Shown here one piece after another: positions 43,531-51,784 of a stretch of DNA of 64,000 nucleotides (positions are counted from its first letter, which is position 1; each line of letters begins with the position of its first letter). A model generated the notes under the pieces. That model worked only from the letters and a program-made list of their open reading frames with translations. It was not told where the DNA came from and made no database searches. A program made the translations under genes and the position numbers. The DNA comes from Streptomyces sp. HUAS 15-9 (GTDB lineage: Bacteria; Actinomycetota; Actinomycetes; Streptomycetales; Streptomycetaceae), in contig NZ_CP106798.1 in the NCBI RefSeq assembly GCF_025642155.1, positions 620,001 to 684,000 of the forward strand, written 5' to 3'.

Positions 43531-43738
43531 GGTGATCGCGGGGTCCGGTCCAGCACGCCCCCACCCCGCGACAAGGATCGCCGAAGCTACGAGGCGACGT
43601 AGTACAGGGGCCCTTTGCGCTCCATGTGAAGGGCTCCTAAGAATGACGATCCGCAGGGCATCGCCGCAGTTCAGTGGCGGGTTCTGTACAGAGCCAGCCG
43701 CACAAGGAGCGCTCGGCGATTACCGGGTGAGGTCACAC
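43531..43738 (+). promoter_or_regulatory. Structured 5' leader, candidate riboswitch (c-di-AMP/ydaO-like architecture possible)
   Basis: The 448-base gap before the CAP gene has nested complementarity. A closing stem ATCGCCG (43577-43583) pairs perfectly with CGGCGAT (43714-43720). Inside it are CTACG-AGGCGA-CGTAG (43587-43602) and a 9-bp stem (43607-43615 with 43629-43637). Upstream is another hairpin (43537-43543 with 43564-43570). An ATCGC.GAA-hairpin-GGGG-type 5' part closed by a terminal GCGAT recalls the ydaO c-di-AMP class, which controls cell-wall hydrolases in Streptomyces, but I do not find the downstream GGGGTGAATC/GTAGGG core. A folded leader is well supported; its class is not. 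Confidence 0.45.
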
Positions 43739-44581
43739 ATGGGTAAGCATCGCAAAAGCACTCAATACCGGCGAATAGTCATCACTGCCGTTGCCATGGG
43801 GGCCGTGGGCGTACCGTCCGTCGCCATGGCCTGCACCGACTGGAACGACGGCGGGAGACCCCAACGCCACAGCCATCGGGAGACCGAAGCCAAGGGTTGG
43901 TGGAACAACGCCGACTGGGGTCGCCCCTGGAACGACTACCAGGACCACAACGGCCAGGCCACGCCGGCACCCGCCAGGACGCCCAGCGCCCCCGCGAAGA
44001 CCACCCCGCCGAAGCCGAAGGCCACCGCGCCCTCGCACAGGGTGAAGGTCACCGCCGCGCCCTCCCCCACGGCGAAGACCACGGCCCCCAGGACCACGGT
44101 CCCCAAGGCCAAGGTCACCACCGCTCCCAGCGCCCCCAGGGCCACCACCGCCGCCCCCGCGACCCCCGCCGCGCCGAGCGCCCCGAAGCCCACCGCCACC
44201 GCGTCCGGGGTCGTCGCCCGCATCGTGCAGCTCGTGAACGCCGAGCGCGCCAAGGTGGGCTGCTCGGCGCTGACGCTCAACGCGACCCTCAGCAAGGCCG
44301 CGCAGGCGCACAGCGCCGACATGGCCGCCCACCAGAACATGTCGCACACCGGGTCCGACGGCTCCTCCCCCGGCGACCGGATCACCCGTGCCGGCTACAC
44401 CTGGAGCGCCTACGGCGAGAACGTCGCATACGGCTACTCGACTCCCGAGTCGGTCATGGCCGGCTGGATGGCCAGCCCCGGCCACAAGGCCAACATCCTC
44501 AACTGCTCGTTCAAGGAGATCGGCGTCGGTCTCGCACAGCCCAACAGCTTCTGGACCCAGGACTTCGGAACGGCGCGATAA
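43739..44581 (+). CDS. Secreted CAP-family (SCP/PR-1-like) protein
   Basis: A 280-residue exported protein. Residues 1-31 are a Sec signal peptide (MGKHRKSTQYRRIVITAVAM ..., cleavage after AMA). A His/Trp-rich segment and a long Pro/Ala/Thr/Lys linker (~75-150) follow, then a CAP domain (~155-280) with LVNAERAKVGCSALTLNATL, AAQAHSADMAAHQNMSHTG, AYGENVAYGY and MASPGHKANILNCSFKEIGV. Conserved His and Glu of the CAP cavity are present, as are two Cys. Role in the cell wall or outside the cell is unproven. The ATG at 43739 follows GTGAGG; an upstream in-frame ATG (43643) lies inside the structured leader. Confidence 0.88.
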   Translation: MGKHRKSTQYRRIVITAVAMGAVGVPSVAMACTDWNDGGRPQRHSHRETEAKGWWNNADWGRPWNDYQDHNGQATPAPARTPSAPAKTTPPKPKATAPSHRVKVTAAPSPTAKTTAPRTTVPKAKVTTAPSAPRATTAAPATPAAPSAPKPTATASGVVARIVQLVNAERAKVGCSALTLNATLSKAAQAHSADMAAHQNMSHTGSDGSSPGDRITRAGYTWSAYGENVAYGYSTPESVMAGWMASPGHKANILNCSFKEIGVGLAQPNSFWTQDFGTAR

Positions 44582-44665
44582 GCGCCGTCCCCGGCCCTGG
44601 TCGGTTTCCCGAGGACACCCGGCTTCCACTATGTTCGGTCTGATCATCCGACGTACGGAGCCGGC

Positions 44666-45697
44666 GTGCAGACAACAGAAGAACTGGCGGAGGAGACGGC
44701 CGCCGCGGGCCGCCCCGAAGCCGAGGAGGCGCCGGCGGGCGAATTGCCCCGATTCTGGCCTCTCTTGTTGGTGGCGGCGGCCGTCCTTCCCGGCACGGCG
44801 CTCGTCCTCCTCGGCCAGTCGATCAGCAAACCTGCCCTCCAGGCATGGCAGACCGTCTGTCTGTCCGTGACCGTCCAGGCGCTGCCCTTCCTGCTCCTCG
44901 GGACGGCCCTGTCCGGAGCCATCAACGCCTTCGTCCCGGCGCGGGTGTTCCACCGCGTCCTGCCCAGGCGGCCCGTGCTCGCCGTTCCCGTCGCCGGTGC
45001 CGCCGGGGTCGTCCTGCCAGGCTGTGAATGCGCGTCGGTGCCCGTCGCCAACAGTCTGATCGGCCGGGGTGTCACCCCGGCCGCCGCCTTCGCGTTCCTG
45101 CTCTCCGCGCCCGCGATCAACCCCGTCGTGCTGACCGCCACGGCCATCGCCTTCCCCGGACGTCCCGCCATGGTGCTGGCCCGGCTGCTGGCCTCGCTCG
45201 CCACCGCCACCGTCATGGGCTGGCTGTGGCTCTGGCTCGGCCGCGCAGAGTGGCTCAAGCCGGCCGTACGGCACACCGGGCACCACGCCGGGCACAGCCG
45301 CTGGAGCGAGTTCCGGCGCGCGTTCCAGCACGACTTCCTGCACGCGGGCGGGTTCCTGGTCATCGGGGCCATGGCGGCGGCCACCTTCAACGTGGCCGTG
45401 CCGCCCTCCGTGCTCGACACGTTCTCCTCGTCGCCCTGGCTGTCGGTGCTGTTCCTGGCCGCGCTCGCCATCCTGCTCGCGGTGTGCTCCGAGGCCGACG
45501 CGTTCGTCGCGTCCTCCCTCACCGGCTTCTCGCCGCTCGCCCGGCTGACGTTCATGGTGGTGGGCCCGATGGTCGACCTGAAGCTGATCGCCCTGCAGGC
45601 GGGCACCTTCGGCCGCGCCTTCGCGGTCCGCTTCTCCGCCGCGACGACCGCCGTCGCCATCCTGTGCAGCGCGCTGATCGGAGGCATCCTGCTGTGA
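44666..45697 (+). CDS. Permease (UPF0718/DUF318 family)
   Basis: A 343-residue, eight- to nine-helix membrane protein. Signature features are VLPGCECASVPVANSLIGRG (C-E-C motif), AFAFLLSAPAINPVVLTAT, and LAVCSEADAFVASSLTGFSP (second acidic/Cys motif). These define the YraQ/YcgR-like permease family, suspected metal or sulfur-compound exporters. GGAG lies upstream of the GTG. It overlaps the next gene by four bases (GTGA); the same gene pair occurs in many Gram-positives and in Bacillus is linked to zinc homeostasis. Confidence 0.85.
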   Translation: MQTTEELAEETAAAGRPEAEEAPAGELPRFWPLLLVAAAVLPGTALVLLGQSISKPALQAWQTVCLSVTVQALPFLLLGTALSGAINAFVPARVFHRVLPRRPVLAVPVAGAAGVVLPGCECASVPVANSLIGRGVTPAAAFAFLLSAPAINPVVLTATAIAFPGRPAMVLARLLASLATATVMGWLWLWLGRAEWLKPAVRHTGHHAGHSRWSEFRRAFQHDFLHAGGFLVIGAMAAATFNVAVPPSVLDTFSSSPWLSVLFLAALAILLAVCSEADAFVASSLTGFSPLARLTFMVVGPMVDLKLIALQAGTFGRAFAVRFSAATTAVAILCSALIGGILL

Positions 45698-46494
45698 AGC
45701 GGCCCATCCAGGCGATCCTGCTCGTCCTCAGCGGTCTCGGCCTGCTGCACATCTCGCTCTTCACCGACCTGTGCCTGAGGTACGTCAAGGAAGGCATGCG
45801 ACCGATGCTGGTCGCATCGGGCACGGTGCTGCTGATACTCGGCGTCGCGGAGGCGTGGTCGCAGCTCCGACAGCTCCGAGGGGGCCGAAGCGACGAAGAC
45901 ACACCCCACCAGGACCACACCCACGACAACCACACACCTGACGACCACGCCCACGGCGACAGCGGTCACGGGCACGACCACTCCGCCGTGCCCCGCGTCG
46001 CCTGGCTGTTGCTGCTGCCCGCGCTGAGCCTGCTCTTCTACGCCCCACCGGCCCTGGGCGCCTACACCGCCGCCCGCCAGGCCCCCAAGGCCGTATCGGA
46101 ACAGGCGCACTTCGACCCGCTGCCCACGGCCTCGCCGCTCCCGATGACCCTCACGGACTTCACCACGCGCGTGCAGCAGGACCGCAAGCGGGCCATCAAG
46201 GGGCGCAGCATCCAGATGACCGGTTTCGTCACCCCCGGCAAACAGGCCGGCAGTTGGTACCTGACCCGGATCATCCTCACCTGCTGTGCGGCGGACGCGC
46301 AGTCCATCAAGATACGGATCTACGGGGGGCCCGCCCTGCCCCCCAACACATGGGTGAGCGTCACCGGAACATGGCACCCGGGCGGGACGCTGGGCACGAA
46401 GTCGGCGCCGGTCGCCCTCGACGCCCGTACCGTCAAGAAGATCACCCGGCCGGCGAACGGCTACACGGACAACCTTCCCTTCCCTGCCGTCTGA
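45694..46494 (+). CDS. TIGR03943-family (YcgQ-like) membrane protein
   Basis: A 266-residue protein with an N-terminal membrane pair (LLVLSGLGLLHISLF, MLVASGTVLLILGVAEAW), a His/Asp-rich loop (HQDHTHDNHTPDDHAHGDSG), another TM helix (RVAWLLLLPALSLLFYAPPA) and an extracytoplasmic domain with MTGFVTPGKQ, LTCCAADA and WVSVTGTW, resembling an OB-type barrel. It is the standard partner of the UPF0718 permease upstream, coupled by a GTGA overlap. The His-rich loop suggests metal handling. No Zur-like box is evident upstream of the operon. Confidence 0.83.
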   Translation: MKRPIQAILLVLSGLGLLHISLFTDLCLRYVKEGMRPMLVASGTVLLILGVAEAWSQLRQLRGGRSDEDTPHQDHTHDNHTPDDHAHGDSGHGHDHSAVPRVAWLLLLPALSLLFYAPPALGAYTAARQAPKAVSEQAHFDPLPTASPLPMTLTDFTTRVQQDRKRAIKGRSIQMTGFVTPGKQAGSWYLTRIILTCCAADAQSIKIRIYGGPALPPNTWVSVTGTWHPGGTLGTKSAPVALDARTVKKITRPANGYTDNLPFPAV

Positions 46495-46669
46495 CCCACG
46501 ACCATGGTCGGGTCGGCCATTCGCCTTGCCGGCCAAGCAAGTTCCGGGGGTCTGTCGCGGAACGTCCGCGGATTTGTCCGTGATCTGTAACAGCGGGATC
46601 CCATCGTCGGCCTCCTCCGTCCTGACAGGTGATCGGGATCCCATCGGCACGGCAAGGAACGAGGCGGAC

Positions 46670-47446
46670 ATGGCGCGGCATGGCGGGCGGGGATGGTACG
46701 GCCGGGTGCTCGGGGCAGCGGTCGGAGTGACCGCGCTGGCCGCGGCCACCTCGGTATGGACCGCGCAGGCCGGCTCCGTCGGCGGGCACGCGGAAGCAGG
46801 CGGCTCGGCGAACCCCTCTTCGCAGGGCCGCGCCGCGGCGCCGGTGTCGGTGGAGATCGCCCATGCCTCGGACCGCGGCGCCCAGGGCGTCAACATCACC
46901 ATCGACGACGGTCCGGACCCGGTCTGGACGCCGCAGATGCTGCAAGTGCTGAAGGAAAACGGCGTGAAGGCCACGTTCTGCATGGTGGGCACCCAGGCCA
47001 AGGCCCACCCGGACATGGTCAAGGCGGTGGTGGCGGCCGGGCACCGACTGTGCGATCACACGGTGTCCCACGACACCACCATGGACAAGAAGTCCGACGC
47101 CTATCAGTCGCAGCAGATCACGGACGCCGAGCGCATGATCACCAAGGCGTCGGGCGGTGTACGGCCGCTCTACTACCGTGCCCCGGGCGGTGCCTTCACC
47201 CCATACAGCCGGAAGCTCGCGGCCTCCCACGGCATGCGCCCGCTCGGCTGGAACGTGGACTCCAAGGACTTCGAGCGTCCCGGCGCGGCCGCCATCGTCT
47301 CCACCGTCAAGAGCGAGATATCCAACGGCCCGACCGTCCTCTTCCACGACGCGGGCGGCGACCGCTCGCAGACCGTGGCGGCCCTGCGCGAGGTACTGCC
47401 GTGGCTGAAGCAGCAGGGCTACTCCTTCGGTTTCCCGGTCCGTTGA
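46670..47446 (+). CDS. Polysaccharide deacetylase (carbohydrate esterase 4)
   Basis: A 258-residue secreted enzyme. Residues 1-35 form a signal segment (GRVLGAAVGVTALAAATSVW). The CE4 NodB motifs are in order: NITIDDGPDPVWTPQML (Asp-Asp), HRLCDHTVSHDT (metal His pair), YYRAPGGAFTP, LGWNVDSKDFERPG and GPTVLFHDAGGD. All expected catalytic residues are present. It removes N-acetyl groups from peptidoglycan, chitin or xylan. The ATG at 46670 is preceded by a GAGGCGG region. Its stop codon lies inside a 19-bp tandem repeat. Confidence 0.9.
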   Translation: MARHGGRGWYGRVLGAAVGVTALAAATSVWTAQAGSVGGHAEAGGSANPSSQGRAAAPVSVEIAHASDRGAQGVNITIDDGPDPVWTPQMLQVLKENGVKATFCMVGTQAKAHPDMVKAVVAAGHRLCDHTVSHDTTMDKKSDAYQSQQITDAERMITKASGGVRPLYYRAPGGAFTPYSRKLAASHGMRPLGWNVDSKDFERPGAAAIVSTVKSEISNGPTVLFHDAGGDRSQTVAALREVLPWLKQQGYSFGFPVR

Positions 47447-47478
47447 GCGCATGACCGATCGTTGAGCGCATGACCGAT
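47441..47478. repeat. 19-bp tandem direct repeat
   Basis: CGTTGAGCGCATGACCGAT occurs twice without a gap, at 47441-47459 and 47460-47478. The TGA stop of the deacetylase is in copy 1. The exact identity suggests a recent slippage or replication duplication. Confidence 0.9.
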
Positions 47479-47581
47479 TGCCGTGCGGACCCTGCCCCGG
47501 GTACGGTCCGCACATGTTCAGCACGCCCCGTGTCTCTTAGCTCGGACACCAGCTTCGACGCCACCCTTGTGTCCTAGAGCT

Positions 47582-47596
47582 GTTACGGAGCGTAAC
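47582..47596. promoter_or_regulatory. Palindrome directly upstream of MFS gene
   Basis: GTTACG-GAG-CGTAAC, a perfect 6-3-6 inverted repeat ending four bases before the ATG and covering the position of the ribosome binding site. It could be a repressor operator or a hairpin hiding the initiation region. No regulator gene is adjacent. Confidence 0.55.
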
Positions 47597-47600
47597 TCCC

Positions 47601-48878
47601 ATGAAAACTCCGCGCGGTTCCGGCCTGTTCCGGAACCGGGACTTCTCGCTGCTGCTGAGCGGCCAGCTGATCTCCTCCATCGGCGACCAGGCCCAGTCCA
47701 TGGCCCTGCCGCTGACCGTGCTGGCCCTCACCGGGTCGGCCGGCCGGGCCGGGCTCGTCCTGGGCCTCGGCACGATGTCCTATCTGGTGTTCGGACTGGT
47801 CGCCGGCGCCCTCGTCGACCGGTGGGACCGTAAGGTCACCATGATCTGGTGCGAGTTGGGCCGGACCGTCCTCACCGCCGGCGTCGCCGTCGCGCTGTGG
47901 TCGGACACACTGACGATGCCCCAGTTGTACGCGACGGCGGTGCTCGCCGGAATCCTGACCACGCTGTTCCAGGTGGCGTACACCGCCGCGCTGCCCAATG
48001 TGGTCGGTCCTCGGCAGTTGTCCGCCGCACTCGGCCGCTCGCAGTCCGCCACCGGCGCGGTGGGTATCTTCGGCGCCCCGCTCGCCGGCGTGCTCTACGC
48101 GCTCGGGCGAACCGTGCCGTACGCCGTCAACGCCGTGTCCTTCGCGGTGTCCGCCGCTTCGCTGCGCCTGATGCGTGCCCGGTTCCAGGTGGACCGGCAG
48201 GCGGCGCGGACGAAGGCCCGGGTCACCACCGAGATCCGTGAAGGGCTCGGTTGGCTGTGGCGCCAACCCGTCATCCGGTTCCTCACCGTGGTGTCGGCGG
48301 CCGACAAGGTGCGTTACGGCGCCGGGTATCTGTTGATCATCACCCTCGCCCGGCAACTCGGCGCCTCACCCCTGTGGATCGGCGTCGTCTTCGGCGGAGC
48401 GGCACTCGGAGCGATGGCGGGGGCACTGGTCTCGGGCCGGGCCACACGGCGGTTCCCGCTCGGGCTGATCGCTGTGGTGATGCTCTGGCTGGAGGCGCTG
48501 ATGTTCCCGCTGTACGCGCTCGCACCCGATCCGCTGACACTGGCGGCGGTCGCGGCGGCCGAGTCGTTGGTCGCTCCGGTGTACACGGTGGCCATGTCCA
48601 CTCACCAACTCGCCATCACCCCTGATGAGTTGCGGGGCCGGACCACGGCTGCGGTCTCGACGCTCACCACGGGCGCCCTGTCGCTCGGCATGCTCACCGG
48701 CGGCGCGCTGATCACCGCCGTGGGCGCCAAGCCCCTTGTGTGGCTGTGCGGGGCATGGCTGCTGGTCCTGGCGGTCCTCACCACCGCCAACCGGGCCGTA
48801 CGCCAGGCACCGCCGGCAGGCACGACCGCGCCGCACGAGGCCACCGTCGCGATCGAGACCAGGGACGCGGCCCACTGA
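47601..48878 (+). CDS. MFS transporter
   Basis: A 425-residue, 12-helix major facilitator. The N-terminus FRNRDFSLLLSGQLISSIGD and ALVDRWDRKVTMIWCELGRT (the loop 2-3 motif) match the enterobactin-exporter (EntS)/MefA-like subgroup of drug and siderophore exporters. APLAGVLYALGRTVPYAVNA and TPDELRGRTTAAVSTLTTG are also typical. Substrate unknown. It is preceded by a palindrome over its ribosome binding site, suggesting it is inducible. Confidence 0.88.
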   Translation: MKTPRGSGLFRNRDFSLLLSGQLISSIGDQAQSMALPLTVLALTGSAGRAGLVLGLGTMSYLVFGLVAGALVDRWDRKVTMIWCELGRTVLTAGVAVALWSDTLTMPQLYATAVLAGILTTLFQVAYTAALPNVVGPRQLSAALGRSQSATGAVGIFGAPLAGVLYALGRTVPYAVNAVSFAVSAASLRLMRARFQVDRQAARTKARVTTEIREGLGWLWRQPVIRFLTVVSAADKVRYGAGYLLIITLARQLGASPLWIGVVFGGAALGAMAGALVSGRATRRFPLGLIAVVMLWLEALMFPLYALAPDPLTLAAVAAAESLVAPVYTVAMSTHQLAITPDELRGRTTAAVSTLTTGALSLGMLTGGALITAVGAKPLVWLCGAWLLVLAVLTTANRAVRQAPPAGTTAPHEATVAIETRDAAH

Positions 48879-48890
48879 GCGGCACCCACG

Positions 48891-49583
48891 TCAGGACCGC
48901 ATGTCCCCCGCCCTCAGCCTGGTACGCGCCACGCGGAACCCGACGTCGTCCACGCGGAAGGTGGGGTGGCTGCGGCGCCGCACGGAGGCTCTGCAGCTCC
49001 AGTGCTCGTCGAACCAGCCACCGCCGCGCAGTACTCGGTAACTGCCGTAGACCTGGGCGTCGTAGATGTCCCAGCACCACTCCCATACGTCACCGAGCAT
49101 GTCGTGGAGGCCCCATGGATTGGGGCCCTTGCGGCCCACCTCGTGGATCCGCTCGTGCGAGTTGCCGCGGTACCAGGCGATGTCGTCGAGGGGGCCGTAA
49201 CGCGGTCCCGCCGTACCGGCGCGGCAGGCGTGCTCCCACTCCGCCTCGGTCAGCAGCCGGTACCCGTCGGCGGACGCGTCCCACTCGATGTCCTCGTCGT
49301 CGGGTGGCAAGTGGTACGCCGGGGTGAGACCTTCCCGTTGGGACAGCGCGTTGCAGAACCGCACCGCGTCCCACCAGGAGACGCCCTCGACGGGCAGCCT
49401 GTCCCCTTCGGAGGTGCTCGGCCGACGATCGGTGATCCGTGCGTACAGCTCCTGAGTGACGGGGTACGCGCCGATCTCGTACGCCGGGACGTCGACCGGC
49501 CAACTGCGCCGCGTCCGCCGGTCCGACAGCATGACCTGCCCCGGCGGAACGGCGATCATCCTGTGCTCGGCTGTCGCGTTCAT
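48891..49583 (-). CDS. Formylglycine-generating-enzyme-like (SUMF1-fold) protein
   Basis: A 230-residue FGE-sulfatase domain protein. MIAVPPGQVMLSDRRTRRSW, YEIGAYPVTQELYARI, GYRLLTEAEWEHACRAGTAG, GLHDMLGDVWEWCWD and YRVLRGGGWFD are the family landmarks. The C-terminal end has CRASVRRR rather than the paired-Cys active-site of genuine formylglycine-generating enzymes, and no sulfatase is nearby, so another function of this fold (for example a C-type-lectin-like oxidase or binder) is likelier. The ATG at 49583 is used. Confidence 0.82.
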   Translation of the reverse strand: MNATAEHRMIAVPPGQVMLSDRRTRRSWPVDVPAYEIGAYPVTQELYARITDRRPSTSEGDRLPVEGVSWWDAVRFCNALSQREGLTPAYHLPPDDEDIEWDASADGYRLLTEAEWEHACRAGTAGPRYGPLDDIAWYRGNSHERIHEVGRKGPNPWGLHDMLGDVWEWCWDIYDAQVYGSYRVLRGGGWFDEHWSCRASVRRRSHPTFRVDDVGFRVARTRLRAGDMRS

Positions 49584-49612
49584 GGAGAGACGATCTTACC
49601 TGCGGGGTGTTC

Positions 49613-50268
49613 TCACGATCCTTCGCACAGGCTCGGGAAGAGGGCGCCCGCGCGGTCGGGGTCGGGTGACACGAAGACGCCGCTCGCGGTGACCACGGTG
49701 GAGGGTGGATCCGTCTCCGTGGTGATCGAGCCGTCCACGAAGATCTTCCGGCCGTCGGTCCGCGCGACGCGGGCGACGACGCTCAGCGGTGTCAACAGCG
49801 GTACGGGACGTTGGTAGTTCACGTCGAGGGAGATGGTCATGGCGGGCGTACCGGCAGCGGCGCAGGCCATCAGTTCGTCGAGCAGCATGGCACTCATACC
49901 GCCATGGCCGTAGCCCGGCGGGCCTTCGTGTGCGATGCCCAGGGTGCACCGGCATGGGCGGGGCGAGCGGGCTGCCCGCCCCGGTGACGGGGCTGTACAT
50001 GCGTATTCCGCCGGGAAACCCGTCCACGGCAGGAATCTCCGCGCGTGTGCGTCGGTCTCCGGACAACTGCCCTTCGAGACGCCGGACTTCGTCCGCGACG
50101 CGGTGCAGGGTCTTGGCCGGTGCGGCCGTACGCACGGTGATGTCGACCAGCGCCCGCAGTTCGTGGCCGAGTGCGGCGATCGCCGCCCGCCGGAGTGCGA
50201 GGTCCTCTTCCTCCGGTCGTGCGGTGCGGGGCGTTCGTCGTGATCGGGTCGGTCACGGGGGTGCTCAT
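49613..50268 (-). pseudogene. PaaI/hotdog-fold thioesterase-like gene with two frameshifts
   Basis: Three minus-strand frames carry consecutive parts of one protein. A start at 50268 gives MSTPVTDPITTNAPH. From ~50225 another frame reads ARPEEEDLALRRAAIAALGH, VRTAAPAKTLHRVADEV and GFPGGIRMYSPVTGAGSPLA. From ~49945 a third frame continues IAHEGPPGYGHGGMSAMLLD, TISLDVNYQRPVPLLTPLSV and the end. HEGPPGYGHGG..A.LLDE and NYQRPVPL are acyl-CoA thioesterase (hotdog) signatures. Two independent shifts argue for real decay rather than one sequencing error. Confidence 0.7.
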
Positions 50269-50314
50269 CGGCTTTCTCGTCGGGGCTCGGCGGGCAAAGA
50301 CCGGGCGCGGCCGG

Positions 50315-51325
50315 TCAGTCGTCGGTGCGTACGAAGACGGGCTTCAGGTGCTTCTCCGGGAGGGCGTCGGGGAGTTGTTCCCAGTCGATGACATGGGAGA
50401 CGACCCGGGCGGGGTCGACCGTGCCGGAGCCGGCGAGTTCGAGGGCGTCGGGGATGTGTGCGCGTACGTTGTCGCGGGCGATGCGCAGGGTGACGCCGGT
50501 GAGGTACATGTCGAGCAGGGGCAGTTCGCCGGGGCGGAAGTGGTTGCCGGCGGACTCGCAGAAGCCTTCCGGCATCAGGGACTTGAGGGCGAGGGCGAGC
50601 TGGTCGACGCGGCCGGTGGCCTCGACGGCGAGGTCGAAGCCGCGGTGGGCGGGTTCGACGGCCTCGGCGGTACGGGCGCCGTAGCTCTCGGCGATCTCGC
50701 GGTGGTCCGGGTCGGGGTCGACGTACAGGACGTCGGAGGCACCCAGCGCGCGGGCGATGTCGCACACGTACAGGCCGATGCTTCCACGGGCGACGACCAG
50801 GACGCGGGCTCCGGGGCGGGCCTTCAGGTGCGGGGCGGTCAGCCGCCAGGACAGGGACCAGTTGTCGCCGGCGGAGGCCATGGCGACCGGATCGAGGCCG
50901 CTCGGCAGCGGCACCAGCATGGCGTCCGCCCACGGTACGCGGACGAGGTCGGAGAAGAGTCCGCCCCAACTGCCGCCGATGGGTGCGCCGTACATGGCCA
51001 TGTGCGGCACCGAGGTGCAGTGCGCGGTCAGTCCGGCGCGGCAGGTGTCGCAGGTGCCGCAGTTGATGGACCAGGGCACGACGACCAGATCGCCGGGGGC
51101 CACTGCGGTCACCGCGTCACCGGTCTCCACGACCTTCGCCACGCACTCGTGGCCGAGGGCGAAGGGCGGGTCGATGAAGCCGTGTCCGGCCAGGATGGAC
51201 GAGTCCACGTCGCAGGGGGTCGCGGCGACCGGGGCGACGATCGCCTCCTGTCCGGACTGGAGCTCGGGGTCGGGCGCCTCGCGCCACTCGACACGGTGCC
51301 GTCCGACATAGGTCAGTTCACGCAT
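50315..51325 (-). CDS. Zinc-dependent alcohol dehydrogenase-family protein
   Basis: A 336-residue MDR-superfamily oxidoreductase. It shows catalytic-zinc residues in ATPCDVDSSI and FALGHECVAKVVETG, the structural-zinc cysteines in CGTCDTCRAGLTAHC, and a Rossmann domain (VLVVARGSIGLYVCDIARAL) with VLYVDPDPDHREIAESYGAR. The usual GxGxxG is altered to A-R-G-S-I-G, and DPDP suggests NAD preference. The substrate is unknown. It overlaps the tautomerase-like gene by eight bases, forming one operon under the twin palindromes at 51785-51836. Confidence 0.87.
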   Translation of the reverse strand: MRELTYVGRHRVEWREAPDPELQSGQEAIVAPVAATPCDVDSSILAGHGFIDPPFALGHECVAKVVETGDAVTAVAPGDLVVVPWSINCGTCDTCRAGLTAHCTSVPHMAMYGAPIGGSWGGLFSDLVRVPWADAMLVPLPSGLDPVAMASAGDNWSLSWRLTAPHLKARPGARVLVVARGSIGLYVCDIARALGASDVLYVDPDPDHREIAESYGARTAEAVEPAHRGFDLAVEATGRVDQLALALKSLMPEGFCESAGNHFRPGELPLLDMYLTGVTLRIARDNVRAHIPDALELAGSGTVDPARVVSHVIDWEQLPDALPEKHLKPVFVRTDD

Positions 51326-51749
51326 CGTCGCGCCGGCCCTTCGCGAGGGCGACCAGGTCCGCGTGGCGGATGATGGATCCGCCCGCGCCCCAGGTGCCGT
51401 CGGCCTGCTCGTACACCAGCACCCATACGCGCAGTGCCTCGTCCGGGCCGAGCCCGGCGGCGTTCAGCACGGTGTGGGTCACCTCTTCGACGAGTCCCGC
51501 CCTGCGTCGCTCGGACAGAGCCCCTTGCGGCACCGTGACGTCCACGAGGAACCGCGGCGCGTCGTCCTCCGCGGTGACCTGCGCGCCCTCGGGCAGCTCG
51601 ACGAGGTAGCTCCACGCCTGGGCCCGGAAGAAGGCCGTGTCGGGCGCTCCCTCCCAGCGCAGGAGCACGGCGGCGAGGTCCCGCTGGACACTGCGGCGGC
51701 CTTGTTCGGTCAGCGCACCGGCCGGGCTGGTGAGCCGGATCATGGGCAT
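51318..51749 (-). CDS. Tautomerase-superfamily protein
   Basis: A 143-residue protein beginning MPMIRLTSPAG: after loss of Met the N-terminal Pro needed as the catalytic base of 4-oxalocrotonate tautomerase/MIF-like enzymes is exposed. Two similar halves (SPAGALTEQGRRSVQRDLAA and VTVPQGALSERRRAGLVEEV) point to a fused tandem of the beta-alpha-beta unit. The ATG at 51749 has GAGG eight bases upstream; an earlier start would bury the Pro. It is the first gene of the operon with the alcohol dehydrogenase. Confidence 0.72.
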   Translation of the reverse strand: MPMIRLTSPAGALTEQGRRSVQRDLAAVLLRWEGAPDTAFFRAQAWSYLVELPEGAQVTAEDDAPRFLVDVTVPQGALSERRRAGLVEEVTHTVLNAAGLGPDEALRVWVLVYEQADGTWGAGGSIIRHADLVALAKGRRDDA

Positions 51750-51784
51750 GGCAATACCTCGCTTCGGGTGACGACCGACGCGGT

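Noticed and set aside
43577..43720. Firm assignment of the leader as a ydaO c-di-AMP riboswitch
   Set aside because: The closing stem and 5' half fit, but the conserved downstream core (GGGGTGAATC, GTAGGG) was not found. It is kept only as a candidate structured leader.
48891..49583. Naming the SUMF1-fold gene as a genuine formylglycine-generating enzyme
   Set aside because: The paired active-site cysteines near the C-terminus are not present and there is no sulfatase nearby.
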